This document shows, piece after piece, positions 52,105-60,817 of a stretch of DNA of 60,817 nt. The stretch is taken from assembly GCF_021699055.1 (NCBI RefSeq), contig NZ_SSXC01000016.1:1-60817 (forward strand), given 5' to 3'. The notes below the pieces were generated by a model. That model did no database searches. It saw only the letters and a program-made list of their open reading frames with translations, and was not told the DNA's origin. Position 1 is the stretch's first letter. Every line of letters starts with the position of its first letter. The translations under genes and the position numbers were made by a program. The stretch comes from Blastococcus sp. MG754426. GTDB lineage: Bacteria > Actinomycetota > Actinomycetes > Mycobacteriales > Geodermatophilaceae.

Positions 52105-52673
52105 AGCCGCCGCCGTGGCCTAAGAGGCTGACGGCGACCATCGCCGATCAGGTTCAACGCACCCGCGTCGCCCAAGGACTCAGCGCCCAACAGCTGGCAG
52201 ACATCACCGCAGAGCTCGGTTACGCGATCCCTAGGTCCGTCATCGCCAATCTCGAGTCCGGCCGCCGTGACACGGTGTCGGTCGCTGAGCTGATCGTGCT
52301 CGCCCGGGCCCTGCGCATCCCTCCGCTTCTCTTGGCCCTCCCCATCGGACGCCTCGACACGGTTGAGCTACTGCCCGGAGTTGATGCTGCGACCTGGCCA
52401 GCGGCCAAGTGGTTCGCGGGCGACGGTGCGTTCCCAGGGGAGGGTTTCGCCGCGTCGAACAACTCTGTGATCAAGGACTTCCGGGCGCAGGATCAAGCTC
52501 TCGACGAGTGGCGCCGGTCGAAGCGACGGGCCGATGAAGGACGCCTTCGACTGATCGAGGAGTCGCTCGAGCGCATCCGCGCCGACATTCGGGAGTGGGG
52601 ATGCGACCCCGGCCCGCTCCCGGCTGAACTCTCGCACCTAGAGGACGAGAACGGTCGGCATGGCGAGCGTTGA
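52098..52673 (+). CDS. XRE-family repressor of the island
   Basis: A 191-residue regulator. The N-terminal helix-turn-helix is ADQVQRTRVAQGLSAQQLAD ... AIPRSVIANLESGRRDTVSV, followed by VLARALRIPPLLLALPIGR. The C-terminal half is helical with no protease (LexA-type) motif, so it is unlikely to be RecA-cleaved; satellite repressors of this kind can instead be released by a helper-phage protein. It diverges from the excisionase operon and overlaps the integrase start by 14 nt. Confidence 0.88.
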   Translation: MTQPPPWPKRLTATIADQVQRTRVAQGLSAQQLADITAELGYAIPRSVIANLESGRRDTVSVAELIVLARALRIPPLLLALPIGRLDTVELLPGVDAATWPAAKWFAGDGAFPGEGFAASNNSVIKDFRAQDQALDEWRRSKRRADEGRLRLIEESLERIRADIREWGCDPGPLPAELSHLEDENGRHGER

Positions 52674-53775
52674 GCCTCGGCTGACCCGTCGGAATGGCCG
52701 CGACGCCAAGGTCTACGACGTCCGGTTCCGCGACCCTGACGGGCGCCAGCGCAAGAAGACGTTTGGCAAGAAGGGGGACGCCGACCGGTTCGCCGCCACC
52801 GTCGAGGCGGACAAGCTCCGGGGTCAGTACGTCGACCACAGCCACCGCGTCACCGTCGCCGAGTACGCCCGTGCGTGGGCCTCGGCCCGCCCGCACCGGC
52901 CGACAACGGCGCGGCGAGTATCCAGCCTCATCGAGACGCACATCGCCGGCACGAAGCTCGGCGACCGGCGGCTGTCTGCCGTCCGACCGTCCGAGGTGCA
53001 GGCATGGGCATCGGACCGGGCTCAGGTGCTCGCCCCATCCACCCTGCGGAACCTGGTGTCGCTGCTGCGGTCGATCTACGCCAGCGCCGTGCTGGATCGG
53101 CTGACGGCGTCCTCGCCCGTGGTGCGGGTGGCACTCCCCCGGCATGAGCGTCCCCGGGTCATCCCGCTCACTGTGCCCCAGGTGCAGGCGCTCGCCGACG
53201 CCATGCCGGCGCGCAACCGGGCGATGGTGCTGACTCAGGCAGGGCTCGGCCTGCGGATTGGGGAGCTGCTGGCCCTCCGGGTCGAGGACGTCGACTTCCT
53301 GCGGCGCACGGCTCGCGTCGAGTGGCAGATCGCGCCCGGCGCCAAGATGCGGTCGGAACCGAAGACGCCGCGGTCACGCCGAACGGTCCCACTCCCCCAG
53401 GTCGTAGCCGACGCGCTGGCCGCCCACCTGGCCGAGTTCCCGGCCGGCGAAGACGGGTCGATCTTCACGACCACCACCGGAGCGGTTTACCGGCACGACT
53501 ACTACGGGTCGATGATCTTCGCCGCAGCGGTCGAAAAGGCGGGGCTGCCGACGGGGACGACAAGCCACGACCTGCGGCACCACTACGCCTCGGTGCTCCT
53601 CGCGGCCGGCGAGTCAGTCGTGGCGGTCGCCGAACGCCTGGGCCACGAGAACGCGACGCTCGTCCTAAAGACCTACGGACACCTGATGCCCGACTCCGAG
53701 GACCGCACCCGTCGAGCAGTCGACGAAGCGTGGTGTGCCACCACGGTGCCATTAGCTCAGGCCACGGCCCGCTGA
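52660..53775 (+). CDS. Tyrosine-type site-specific integrase
   Basis: A 371-residue tyrosine recombinase. The N-terminal arm-binding part (VYDVRFRDPDGRQRKKTFGK) and SAM-like core-binding part (VTVAEYARAWASARPHRPTT) precede the catalytic domain: Arg199 (GLGLRIGELLAL), Lys in KTPRSRR, His303/Arg306 (HDLRHHYAS), His329 (ERLGHEN) and Tyr339 (LKTYGHL). It ends 22 nt before attR, the usual place. ATG at 52660 lies within the end of the repressor gene. It should recombine the 17-bp core in the 3' end of ychF. Confidence 0.97.
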   Translation: MASVEPRLTRRNGRDAKVYDVRFRDPDGRQRKKTFGKKGDADRFAATVEADKLRGQYVDHSHRVTVAEYARAWASARPHRPTTARRVSSLIETHIAGTKLGDRRLSAVRPSEVQAWASDRAQVLAPSTLRNLVSLLRSIYASAVLDRLTASSPVVRVALPRHERPRVIPLTVPQVQALADAMPARNRAMVLTQAGLGLRIGELLALRVEDVDFLRRTARVEWQIAPGAKMRSEPKTPRSRRTVPLPQVVADALAAHLAEFPAGEDGSIFTTTTGAVYRHDYYGSMIFAAAVEKAGLPTGTTSHDLRHHYASVLLAAGESVVAVAERLGHENATLVLKTYGHLMPDSEDRTRRAVDEAWCATTVPLAQATAR

Positions 53776-53795
53776 CCTGCACAGATATTGAGGAT

Positions 53796-54869
<1,074 letters not shown>

Positions 54870-54926
54870 GGGAGACCAGCCTACGGCGCCCGCGGCCGGG
54901 GCCCCTGACCGCCGGGGCGACGCCGG

Positions 54927-55430
54927 TCAGTCGGTGGCCGACGGGCTCCCCGGAGCCGGCGGACCCGTCGTCGGCGACGACGGGGCGGGGACGGCGGCGG
55001 TCGGGCCGCCGCCCGTCCCCGCCCGCACCTCGCAGGTCTCCAGGCTGGCCTGGAGGCGCCGTTGCAGGGGCTGCAGACGCCGCACGACCTCGTCCATCCG
55101 GGCGGCGTTGAGGGCGACGATCGCCTCGCCCATCTCGTCGACGAGCTGGGCGACGTCCTGCGCCGCGTTGACGGCCTGCAGGCAGTCGTCGTCGATGGTC
55201 ACCCGGCCGGTGGCGCCACCCTCCGCGGCGCCGCCGCCGGCCCCGAGCGGGTCGTCGGCGCGGTCCAGCGGCACCGGGTTGGCGACGACGACGGTGCCCC
55301 CGCTGAGCAGCCCGACGAGCACCGCGCCGAGGAACAGGCCGGCGAGGAACGCGCCGGCCCTTCCCCACCAGCGCAGGGCGCGCCGCCACCCCTCGCGGGG
55401 CTCCGGTGACCTCGTGCCGGACTCGGCCAT
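54927..55430 (-). CDS. Single-pass membrane protein with coiled-coil region
   Basis: A 167-residue protein with one N-terminal membrane helix (AGAFLAGLFLGAVLVGLLSG), a Gly/Ala linker, a helical region with two cysteines (DDCLQAVNAAQDVAQLVDEM ... LQASLETCEV) that could pair outside the cell, and a Pro/Ser/Thr tail. No family recognised. It diverges from the MMPL gene; no operon partner. ATG at 55430. Confidence 0.75.
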   Translation of the reverse strand: MAESGTRSPEPREGWRRALRWWGRAGAFLAGLFLGAVLVGLLSGGTVVVANPVPLDRADDPLGAGGGAAEGGATGRVTIDDDCLQAVNAAQDVAQLVDEMGEAIVALNAARMDEVVRRLQPLQRRLQASLETCEVRAGTGGGPTAAVPAPSSPTTGPPAPGSPSATD

Positions 55431-55558
55431 GGTCGACCCTCCGCTCGCCGGGCAGGCCCGTCCGCCCCCGGTTACCCTGCGCCTGCGGTGCCAACCGGGG
55501 ATTGGGCCAGGCTGGAGGGCCAGGTGCGCGGTCCGACGACGACTCCCCCGCCGCCGGC

Positions 55559-57856
55559 ATGAACCCCGGCGGACGGCCTGCCTCGCGCGCCCCCGGGCCG
55601 CTCCGCCTGCTCGCCCGCGCCTACCGCACCGCCGTCGTCAAGGCCCGCTGGTTCGTCGTCGTGGGGTGGATCCTCGCCACCGTCTGGGTGTCGGCCGCCC
55701 TGCCCACGGCCAGCAGCAGCGGCGGCGGGGGCATCGGCTCGCTGGTCCCGTCCGACAGCCCCGTCGTCGAGGCGCAGCAGCGCAGCCTGCAGCTGTTCCG
55801 GCTCCCGGTCCTGTCCGACACCTCGGTGGTGGTGCACGACCCGGGCGGCCTGAGCGTGCTCACCCGCGCCGACGTGGCGCTGTGGGCGTTGTCGTACACG
55901 CAGGCCTACCTCGAGGGCACCGTGCCCCGGGAGCGCGGGCACGTCGCCGCGGCCGTCCCGATCCCCACGGGCACCCCGGACACCGCGGTCACCTACCTCT
56001 ACGTCACGCCGTTCACCTCCCTGGCGCAGACGACGGCGCTCGCCCGCCAGTACGCCGCGCACTTCGAGAACCAGCCGGGCGTGCAGACCTACGTGACCGG
56101 GGTGGTCCCGGCGCAGATCCAGCAGGTGTCCTACCTGCAGTCGCGGATCCACGTGTTCGAGGTGGCCACGCTCGTCCTCATCGCCGTCGTCGTGGGGCTG
56201 GTCTTCCGGTCGGTCGTCGCCCCCTTCGTGGTGCTGTTCACCGCCGGGCTGGGCTACCTGGTCGCCATCCGCAGCCTCGGGGTGCTGGCGGCGGCGTTCG
56301 GCTTCTCCCTGCCCGACCAGGTCCAGCCGCTCATCGCGGCGCTCCTCATCGGCGTGATCACCGACTACTGCGTGCTGTTCTTCTCCGGGCTGCGCCGGGA
56401 GCTCGACCGGGGCCTGCCCCGTCTGGAGGCCGCTCGCGCCGCCGTCGCCGTGGAGGGGCCGATCGTCTTCGCCGCCGGCGTCACGGTCGCGGCGGGGACG
56501 GCGGCGCTGCTGGCGGCCGACTACGAGTTGTTCCGCGCGTTCGGCCCCGCGCTGTCGCTGACGGTGGTCATCGGGGTCGTCGTCTCGCTCACCCTCGTGC
56601 CGGCGATGCTCGCCATCCTCGGCCGGTGGCTGTTCGTGCCCGGCGCCGAGCGCCCGCGGCCGGCGCCCTCGGTCCGCGGCGCCGGCCCGCTGGTCCGCAT
56701 CGTGGTCAGCCGGCGCGGCGCGGCGGTGGCGGCCCTGCTCGGGTGCGCCGTGCTCGTCGTGGCCGCCCTGCCCCTCGGCTCGCTGCGCCTGGACCTGTCG
56801 TTCACCGGCGGCCTGCCCGAGGACGACCCGGTCAGCCGCGGCGCCGCGGTGCTCGAGGAGGCCGGGGTCCGGGGGGTGGTGGCGCCCACCGAGATCATCC
56901 TGGAGCGGCCGGGTATCGCCCAGGACCGCGCCGCGCTGGAGGCCGTGCAGCGCGCGCTCGCCGCCCAGCCGGGGGTGGCGACCGTGCTCGGGCCCGCGCA
57001 GAACCCGCTGCCCGACACCTACGGCGTCGTCTTCTCCGCCGACGGCGACGCCGCGCGCTTCGTCGTCGTCCTCGACAGCGACCCGCTGGCCGCCGAGGCG
57101 ATCGAGGACCTGCGGCGGATCGAGGACCGGCTCGACCCGCTGCTCGCGGACGCCGGCCTCGGGGACGCCGAGGTGCTGGTCACCGGCCAGACCGCGATCG
57201 CCGCCGAGCTCGCGGACATCACCCGCCAGAACCTGCGCTACACGCTGCTGGCCGCGCTCGTCGTCGAACTGCTGGTGCTTGTCTTCTACCTGCGCGCGCT
57301 CGTCGCCCCGATCGCGCTCCTGTTCACCAGCGCCCTCGGCGTCGCGGCGGCCATGGGGCTGACCGTCCTGGTGTTCCAGGGGTGGCTCGGCGACCCGGGG
57401 CTGACCTTCTACGCCCCCTTCGCCACCGCCGTCCTGCTGCTGGCGCTGGGCTCGGACTACAACGTGTTCGCGGTCGGCTCCATCTGGGAGGCCGCGAACC
57501 GGATGCCGCTGAGCAAGGCGATCTCCTTCGCCATGCCGGCCACCGCACGGGCGATCAGCGCGGCGGGGGTGATCCTCGCGACGACCTTCGCGATGGTGGC
57601 CATCATCCCGCTCGACACCTTCCGCCAGGTCGCTTTCACGATGAGCGTCGGCCTGCTCATCGACACCTTCCTCGTGCGGCCGGTGCTCACCCCGGCCCTG
57701 CTCACCCTCCTGGGTCGCTGGGCCAGCTGGCCCAGCCGCCGCATCCACACCGAGGCGATCTCCCGGGAGGAGCTGCGCGACACCGCCGTCACCGCGGCGC
57801 GTTCCCCCACGGGCCGGCGGGTGGACGAGCAGACCCTGGAGGCCGCCGGACGATGA
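55559..57856 (+). CDS. MMPL/RND-family transporter
   Basis: A 765-residue membrane protein with the two-fold MMPL/RND layout. After the first helix (WFVVVGWILATVWVSAALPT) comes an external domain, then helices with LIAALLIGVITDYCVLFFSG (the DY pair of the proton relay; MMPL4-like). The second half repeats it: external domain with VLVTGQTAIAAELADITRQN, then ALGSDYNVFAVGSIWEAANR. It probably exports lipids or similar hydrophobic molecules driven by protons. ATG at 55559. It is coupled (ATGA) to a DUF2993 gene. Confidence 0.93.
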   Translation: MNPGGRPASRAPGPLRLLARAYRTAVVKARWFVVVGWILATVWVSAALPTASSSGGGGIGSLVPSDSPVVEAQQRSLQLFRLPVLSDTSVVVHDPGGLSVLTRADVALWALSYTQAYLEGTVPRERGHVAAAVPIPTGTPDTAVTYLYVTPFTSLAQTTALARQYAAHFENQPGVQTYVTGVVPAQIQQVSYLQSRIHVFEVATLVLIAVVVGLVFRSVVAPFVVLFTAGLGYLVAIRSLGVLAAAFGFSLPDQVQPLIAALLIGVITDYCVLFFSGLRRELDRGLPRLEAARAAVAVEGPIVFAAGVTVAAGTAALLAADYELFRAFGPALSLTVVIGVVVSLTLVPAMLAILGRWLFVPGAERPRPAPSVRGAGPLVRIVVSRRGAAVAALLGCAVLVVAALPLGSLRLDLSFTGGLPEDDPVSRGAAVLEEAGVRGVVAPTEIILERPGIAQDRAALEAVQRALAAQPGVATVLGPAQNPLPDTYGVVFSADGDAARFVVVLDSDPLAAEAIEDLRRIEDRLDPLLADAGLGDAEVLVTGQTAIAAELADITRQNLRYTLLAALVVELLVLVFYLRALVAPIALLFTSALGVAAAMGLTVLVFQGWLGDPGLTFYAPFATAVLLLALGSDYNVFAVGSIWEAANRMPLSKAISFAMPATARAISAAGVILATTFAMVAIIPLDTFRQVAFTMSVGLLIDTFLVRPVLTPALLTLLGRWASWPSRRIHTEAISREELRDTAVTAARSPTGRRVDEQTLEAAGR

Positions 57857-58602
57857 GCACCGCGACCGGCTCCCGGACGTGGCGGCGGCCGCGGCGCTCG
57901 ACGCTGCTCCTGGCCGCGAGCGTCGCCCTCGGCGTCCTGCTGTTCCTGTGGGGGGCCGACCGGCTGGCCCGTTGGGCGGCGGAGGGCCTGCTGGCGCGCA
58001 ACGTGCAGCTGGCCACCGGCGTCCTCACCCGGCCGGAGGTCGAGGTGCACGGCACGTTCTTCCTTCCCCAGCTGCTCGCCGGGAGGTACGAACGCGTCGA
58101 CGTCCTGGTCGAGGACCTGCGCGCCGGGCCCCTGCGCATCGAGCAGGTGGACGCCGAGCTGACCGGCGTCCACGTCCCCTTCCACGACCTGCTGACCCAG
58201 GACGTGGACGTCGTCTACCTGGAGCGCACCCGCGAGGTGGCGACGCTGACCTACGACGACCTGAACGCCTACCTGGAGGCGACGGGCCGCCCGATCAGCC
58301 TCGCGGGCCGGCCGGACGGGGAGGCGCTGGTGACCGGGTCGGTGGAGGTGCTCGGCCGCCGGCTCTCCGCCTCCGCGCGGGCGGTCATCGCGGCCGAGGA
58401 CGGCGACCTCGCGGTGCGGCCCACGCAGATCGACACCGCCACCTTCCTGGACGACGCCAGCCGGCTGCTGCTGCGACAGCGGTTCACCGCCGTCATCCCG
58501 ATGGACCCGCTGCCGTTCGGCCAGGAGCTGACCGACGTCGGCATCGGCGAGGACCGCGTCACCGTCGAGGCCGGCGGTGCCGGGGTCATCGTGCGGCCTT
58601 GA
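57853..58602 (+). CDS. DUF2993 (LmeA-like) lipid-binding-type protein
   Basis: A 249-residue protein with an uncleaved signal/anchor helix (STLLLAASVALGVLLFLWGA) and an extracytoplasmic DUF2993 domain: LATGVLTRPEVEVHGTFFLP ... QLLAGRYERVDVLVEDLRAG, then DVVYLERTREVATLTYDDLN. Mycobacterial LmeA of this family binds phospholipids and supports lipomannan elongation. Coupling to the MMPL transporter by a 4-nt overlap suggests a joint role in envelope lipid handling (inference). Confidence 0.88.
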   Translation: MSTATGSRTWRRPRRSTLLLAASVALGVLLFLWGADRLARWAAEGLLARNVQLATGVLTRPEVEVHGTFFLPQLLAGRYERVDVLVEDLRAGPLRIEQVDAELTGVHVPFHDLLTQDVDVVYLERTREVATLTYDDLNAYLEATGRPISLAGRPDGEALVTGSVEVLGRRLSASARAVIAAEDGDLAVRPTQIDTATFLDDASRLLLRQRFTAVIPMDPLPFGQELTDVGIGEDRVTVEAGGAGVIVRP

Positions 58603-58611
58603 TGACGAGAA

Positions 58612-58627
58612 AGTGACCCAGATCACA
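58612..58627. promoter_or_regulatory. Crp/GlxR-like palindrome upstream of a lipoprotein gene
   Basis: AGTGACCCAGATCACA fits TGTGA-N6-TCACA, the Crp/GlxR consensus, with one mismatch. It lies 60 nt before the lipoprotein start, whose own -10 candidate TAGCCT (58676-58681) is 6 nt from the ATG. It is therefore placed to activate or repress that promoter. Confidence 0.45.
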
Positions 58628-58687
58628 GTAGCGTGACGTTCGGTCAGCTGGGCCGCGGCGCGATACCGGCCGACCTAGCCTCGATCC

Positions 58688-59098
58688 ATGGCCACCACAC
58701 ACACGCGAAGGCTCACCCGCGGGGCGCTTGCCGCGGGTGCGGTGCTGCTCTTCCCGCTGGCGGGGTGCTCGGGCGAGGAGCCGAACACCGGCACGTCCGT
58801 GCTGGATGACACCGGTGCCGCGGCGACGTCGGCGAGCGAGGCAGCGGGCGCAGTGGGCGACGCCGTCGACTGCTCCGGGACCTCCTGCTCGGTGACGCTG
58901 AGCTCCGACACCCAGTCGGTCGAGATCCTCGGCACGAACGTCACGTTCGGTGGGGTCCAGGACGGCGAGGCGACCTTCAGCGTGGGCGACCAGGAGGTCT
59001 CCTGCACCGAGGGCCAGAGCGTCGGGGCCGGACCGCTGACGATGGAGTGCACGACCGTCTCCGACGACAGCGTCACGTTCACCGCCTCGCTGGGCTGA
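58688..59098 (+). CDS. Small secreted lipoprotein
   Basis: A 136-residue lipoprotein: TRRLTRGALAAGAVLLFPLA followed by lipobox LAGC at about residue 27. The mature domain has four further cysteines (DCSGTSCSV, VSCTEGQ, MECTTV) that could form two disulfides, and a regular beta-rich repeat (VEILGTNVTFGGVQDGEATF). No family recognised. Likely leaderless from TAGCCT 6 nt upstream. Confidence 0.82.
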   Translation: MATTHTRRLTRGALAAGAVLLFPLAGCSGEEPNTGTSVLDDTGAAATSASEAAGAVGDAVDCSGTSCSVTLSSDTQSVEILGTNVTFGGVQDGEATFSVGDQEVSCTEGQSVGAGPLTMECTTVSDDSVTFTASLG

Positions 59099-59173
59099 CG
59101 TCGTCCGGGCACCTCACCCCGACGGGTGAGGTGCCCGCTCCAGGGACCCGGCCCGCAGGCCGACGACCCAGGG

Positions 59174-60451
59174 GTGGGCAAGCACCGCACCGACACCGAG
59201 CAGCAGATCGCCGACCTGCTGCGGACGGCGAAGAAGTCGCTCCGCCTCTCCGTGGCCTTCCTCTCCCGGCTCGACGGCACCACCCAGCACCTCGAGGTGG
59301 TCGAGTCCTCGGTGCCCTTCCTCTTCCAGGAGGGGGTCACGCAGGTGCAGGAGACGTCGCTGTGCCAGGCGATCCTGGACCGGAAGCTGCCCGCGGTCAT
59401 CCCCGACCTCCGGAAGCACCCCGAGGCGATGAAGCTGCCGGCCGCACGCATGCCGCGCATCCGCAGCTACGTCTCGGTGCCGGTCACGCTCTCCGACGGC
59501 ACCCTCTACGGCACCTTCTGCGCCGCGGGCCTGACCACCGACAAGGACCTGACCAAGCGCGACAAGGCGCTGATGGACGTCCTCGCGTCGGCCGCGTCGG
59601 TGATCATCGAGCCGCAGGTCAGGGAGGAGCACCGGCGCACGGGCATCGAGGGCCGGCTGGTGCCCCTCATCGCCACCGGCGGGCCTGTCGTCGCGCTGCA
59701 GCCGATCGTCGACCTCGCCACCGGTGTCCGGGTGGGCGCCGAGGCGCTCAGCCGGTTCCCCGGCGAGTGGCAGCAGGCGCCCGACGTCGTCTTCGAGGAG
59801 GCGCACAGCGTCGGCCTGGGCGACCGGCTCGAGCTGCTCGCCCTGCGCCGCGCCGCCGACCTCCTCCGGCACACCGAGGGGTACGTGGCGATGAACGTCT
59901 CACCGGGCACGTTGCTGACGCCGGACTGCGCCGCACTGCTCGCCGAGCTGCCCCTGGAGCGCGTGCTGCTGGAGCTCTCCGAGCACGACCCGGTCGACGA
60001 CTACGACACGCTCGCCGCCACCCTCGCCCCGTTCCGGGCGGCCGGGCTGCGGCTGGCGATCGACGACGTGGGCGCCGGCTTCTCCTCGCTCCGCCACATC
60101 GTGCTGACCTCGCCCGACGTCATCAAGCTCGACCGCAGCATCGTCAGCGGTCTGGACACCGACCCGGTGCGCACCGTGCTGGTGCGCTCCCTGGTCGACT
60201 TCGCCCGCGGGCTGGAGGCGCGCGTCGTCGCCGAGGGCGTCGAGACGGCGACCGAGGCCGAAGCACTGCGGACCCTCGGGGTCGACCACGGCCAGGGCTG
60301 GCACTTCGGACGGCCGGCCGTGCCCGAGCCCCAGCCGCCGGCACCCGGGCAGGCCGACGCCGCGCAGCCGGACGCCGGGCGATCGGTGCACCCCGAAGGG
60401 ATCCCCCGGCCCCGGTCGGAGCGCGGTCAGGTGGAGGTCGAGCGGGCGTGA
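59174..60451 (+). CDS. GAF-EAL domain protein (cyclic-di-GMP phosphodiesterase type)
   Basis: A 425-residue cytoplasmic protein. The N-terminal GAF domain (about 10-165; KSLRLSVAFLSRLDGTTQHL ... RIRSYVSVPVTLSDGTLYGT) is followed by an EAL domain (about 180-395). EAL motif elements: GAEALSRF, NVSPGTLL, LELSEHD, AIDDVGAGFSSL (DD pair kept), IKLDRSIV and VVAEGVET. Active-site residues look complete, so phosphodiesterase activity is plausible. No GGDEF domain. GTG start at 59174. The Pro/Arg-rich last 40 residues look disordered. Confidence 0.9.
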   Translation: MGKHRTDTEQQIADLLRTAKKSLRLSVAFLSRLDGTTQHLEVVESSVPFLFQEGVTQVQETSLCQAILDRKLPAVIPDLRKHPEAMKLPAARMPRIRSYVSVPVTLSDGTLYGTFCAAGLTTDKDLTKRDKALMDVLASAASVIIEPQVREEHRRTGIEGRLVPLIATGGPVVALQPIVDLATGVRVGAEALSRFPGEWQQAPDVVFEEAHSVGLGDRLELLALRRAADLLRHTEGYVAMNVSPGTLLTPDCAALLAELPLERVLLELSEHDPVDDYDTLAATLAPFRAAGLRLAIDDVGAGFSSLRHIVLTSPDVIKLDRSIVSGLDTDPVRTVLVRSLVDFARGLEARVVAEGVETATEAEALRTLGVDHGQGWHFGRPAVPEPQPPAPGQADAAQPDAGRSVHPEGIPRPRSERGQVEVERA

Positions 60452-60455
60452 CGGG

Positions 60456-60817
60456 TCAGCCGGCTCGGGAGTTGGCCGGTTCGGCGGTGATGCGGGGCAG
60501 GATGAGGATCTCGGTGCTGTCGGGCCGGTAGGTGCGCCATCGGCCGTCGGGTCGGCGTTCGATCCGGAATCCGTGATGCACCTTGGTGTGATGCCGTTCG
60601 CACAGCAGCCCTGAGTTCTCCAGCGAGGTCTCCCCGCCGTCGGCCCAGTGCACCAGGTGGTGCACGTCGCACCAGTGGGCAGGGGCGTCGCAGCCGGCGA
60701 ATGAAAGGACCCCTCCGCCCCCCCGCCACTCGCAGGCTCGCGGCGGGCCCCTGCGGAGGGGCCGGGGTGCGGCCCACGTCCAGGGGCTGACCCTCGGGGC
60801 CCAGCACGATGCGGGTG
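60456..60817 (-). pseudogene. DUF222/HNH endonuclease-like gene, decayed and cut by the window edge
   Basis: Reading from the right edge on the minus strand, the frame TRIVLGPEGQPLDVGRTP is the usual lead-in of the DUF222/HNH family. Past it the frame is lost, and the HNH part resumes in another frame: SFAGCDAPAHWCDVHHLVHW, ADGGETSLENSGLLCERHHT then a C-terminal RTYRPDSTEILILPRITAEP. The break coincides with a GC-rich nested palindrome. The gene continues beyond 60817. A sequencing problem in the G-rich tract is possible, but the block expected between the two parts is also absent. Confidence 0.68.
60710..60761. repeat. REP-like nested palindrome inside the HNH gene
   Basis: Outer arms CCCCTCCGC (60710-60718) and GCGGAGGGG (60753-60761) enclose inner arms CCCGCC and GGCGGG around CTCGCAGGCTCGC. 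A similar word set (CCTCGCAAGCTCGG between CCCCT and AGGGG) occurs at about 16589-16630, pointing to a dispersed GC-rich element. Confidence 0.55.

Overview
The window is high-GC actinobacterial chromosome. Support comes from mshB (mycothiol synthesis), a type B succinate dehydrogenase, a ferredoxin-type sulfite reductase with an APS reductase, many GTG starts, pervasive 1-8 nt stop/start overlaps and leaderless-looking promoters. Protein resemblance suggests the family Geodermatophilaceae, but that is an inference from memory. No rRNA, tRNA or CRISPR array was seen.

Layout. 0.06-5.1 kb: a GAF/GGDEF/EAL cyclic-di-GMP protein, a GNAT acetyltransferase broken by two compensating frameshifts, a small membrane protein and mshB. 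5.1-10.9 kb: a complete oligopeptide ABC importer operon (A-B-C-D-F) on the minus strand. 11.3-13.3 kb: a CsbD stress protein, a decayed DUF559 nuclease-like gene bracketed by TGTGCACA palindromes, and an SRPBCC-Nudix fusion. 13.3-17.0 kb: a sulfur assimilation block with a cysteine-free Rrf2 regulator, a 28-codon leader peptide, sulfite reductase, a zinc-ribbon mini-protein, APS reductase and then a pterin dehydratase. 17.0-23.9 kb: a PhoX-like Tat phosphatase, a HipA-like/DUF3037 pair, DUF1990, a two-gene ABC system and an FNT channel. 24.2-27.8 kb: an ABC exporter with its own two-component system. 28.0-34.5 kb: a secreted M1 peptidase, a molybdopterin enzyme with a flavin reductase, and sdhCAB. 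34.7-42.8 kb: assorted single genes, including a 52-codon remnant of an ECF41 sigma factor next to its probable partner oxidoreductase, and an intact YCII/ECF42 pair.

42.87-53.81 kb is an integrated element of about 10.9 kb. It is delimited by a 17-bp direct repeat (attL/attR) and sits in the 3' end of ychF. Tyrosine integrase and repressor point one way. A tightly coupled opposite operon carries excisionase, small genes, an HTH protein, a P27-like small terminase subunit, a phage tape-measure protein and an Ntn-hydrolase-like/SEC-C protein. It has no capsid, portal, large terminase or lysis gene. The layout resembles a phage-inducible chromosomal island (satellite), with the unusual addition of its own tape-measure gene. 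This is the most interesting object in the window.

53.8-60.8 kb returns to host chromosome: ychF, an MMPL transporter, a DUF2993 lipid-binding-type protein, a lipoprotein, a GAF-EAL protein, and a decayed HNH/DUF222 endonuclease gene that carries a REP-like palindrome and runs off the window edge.
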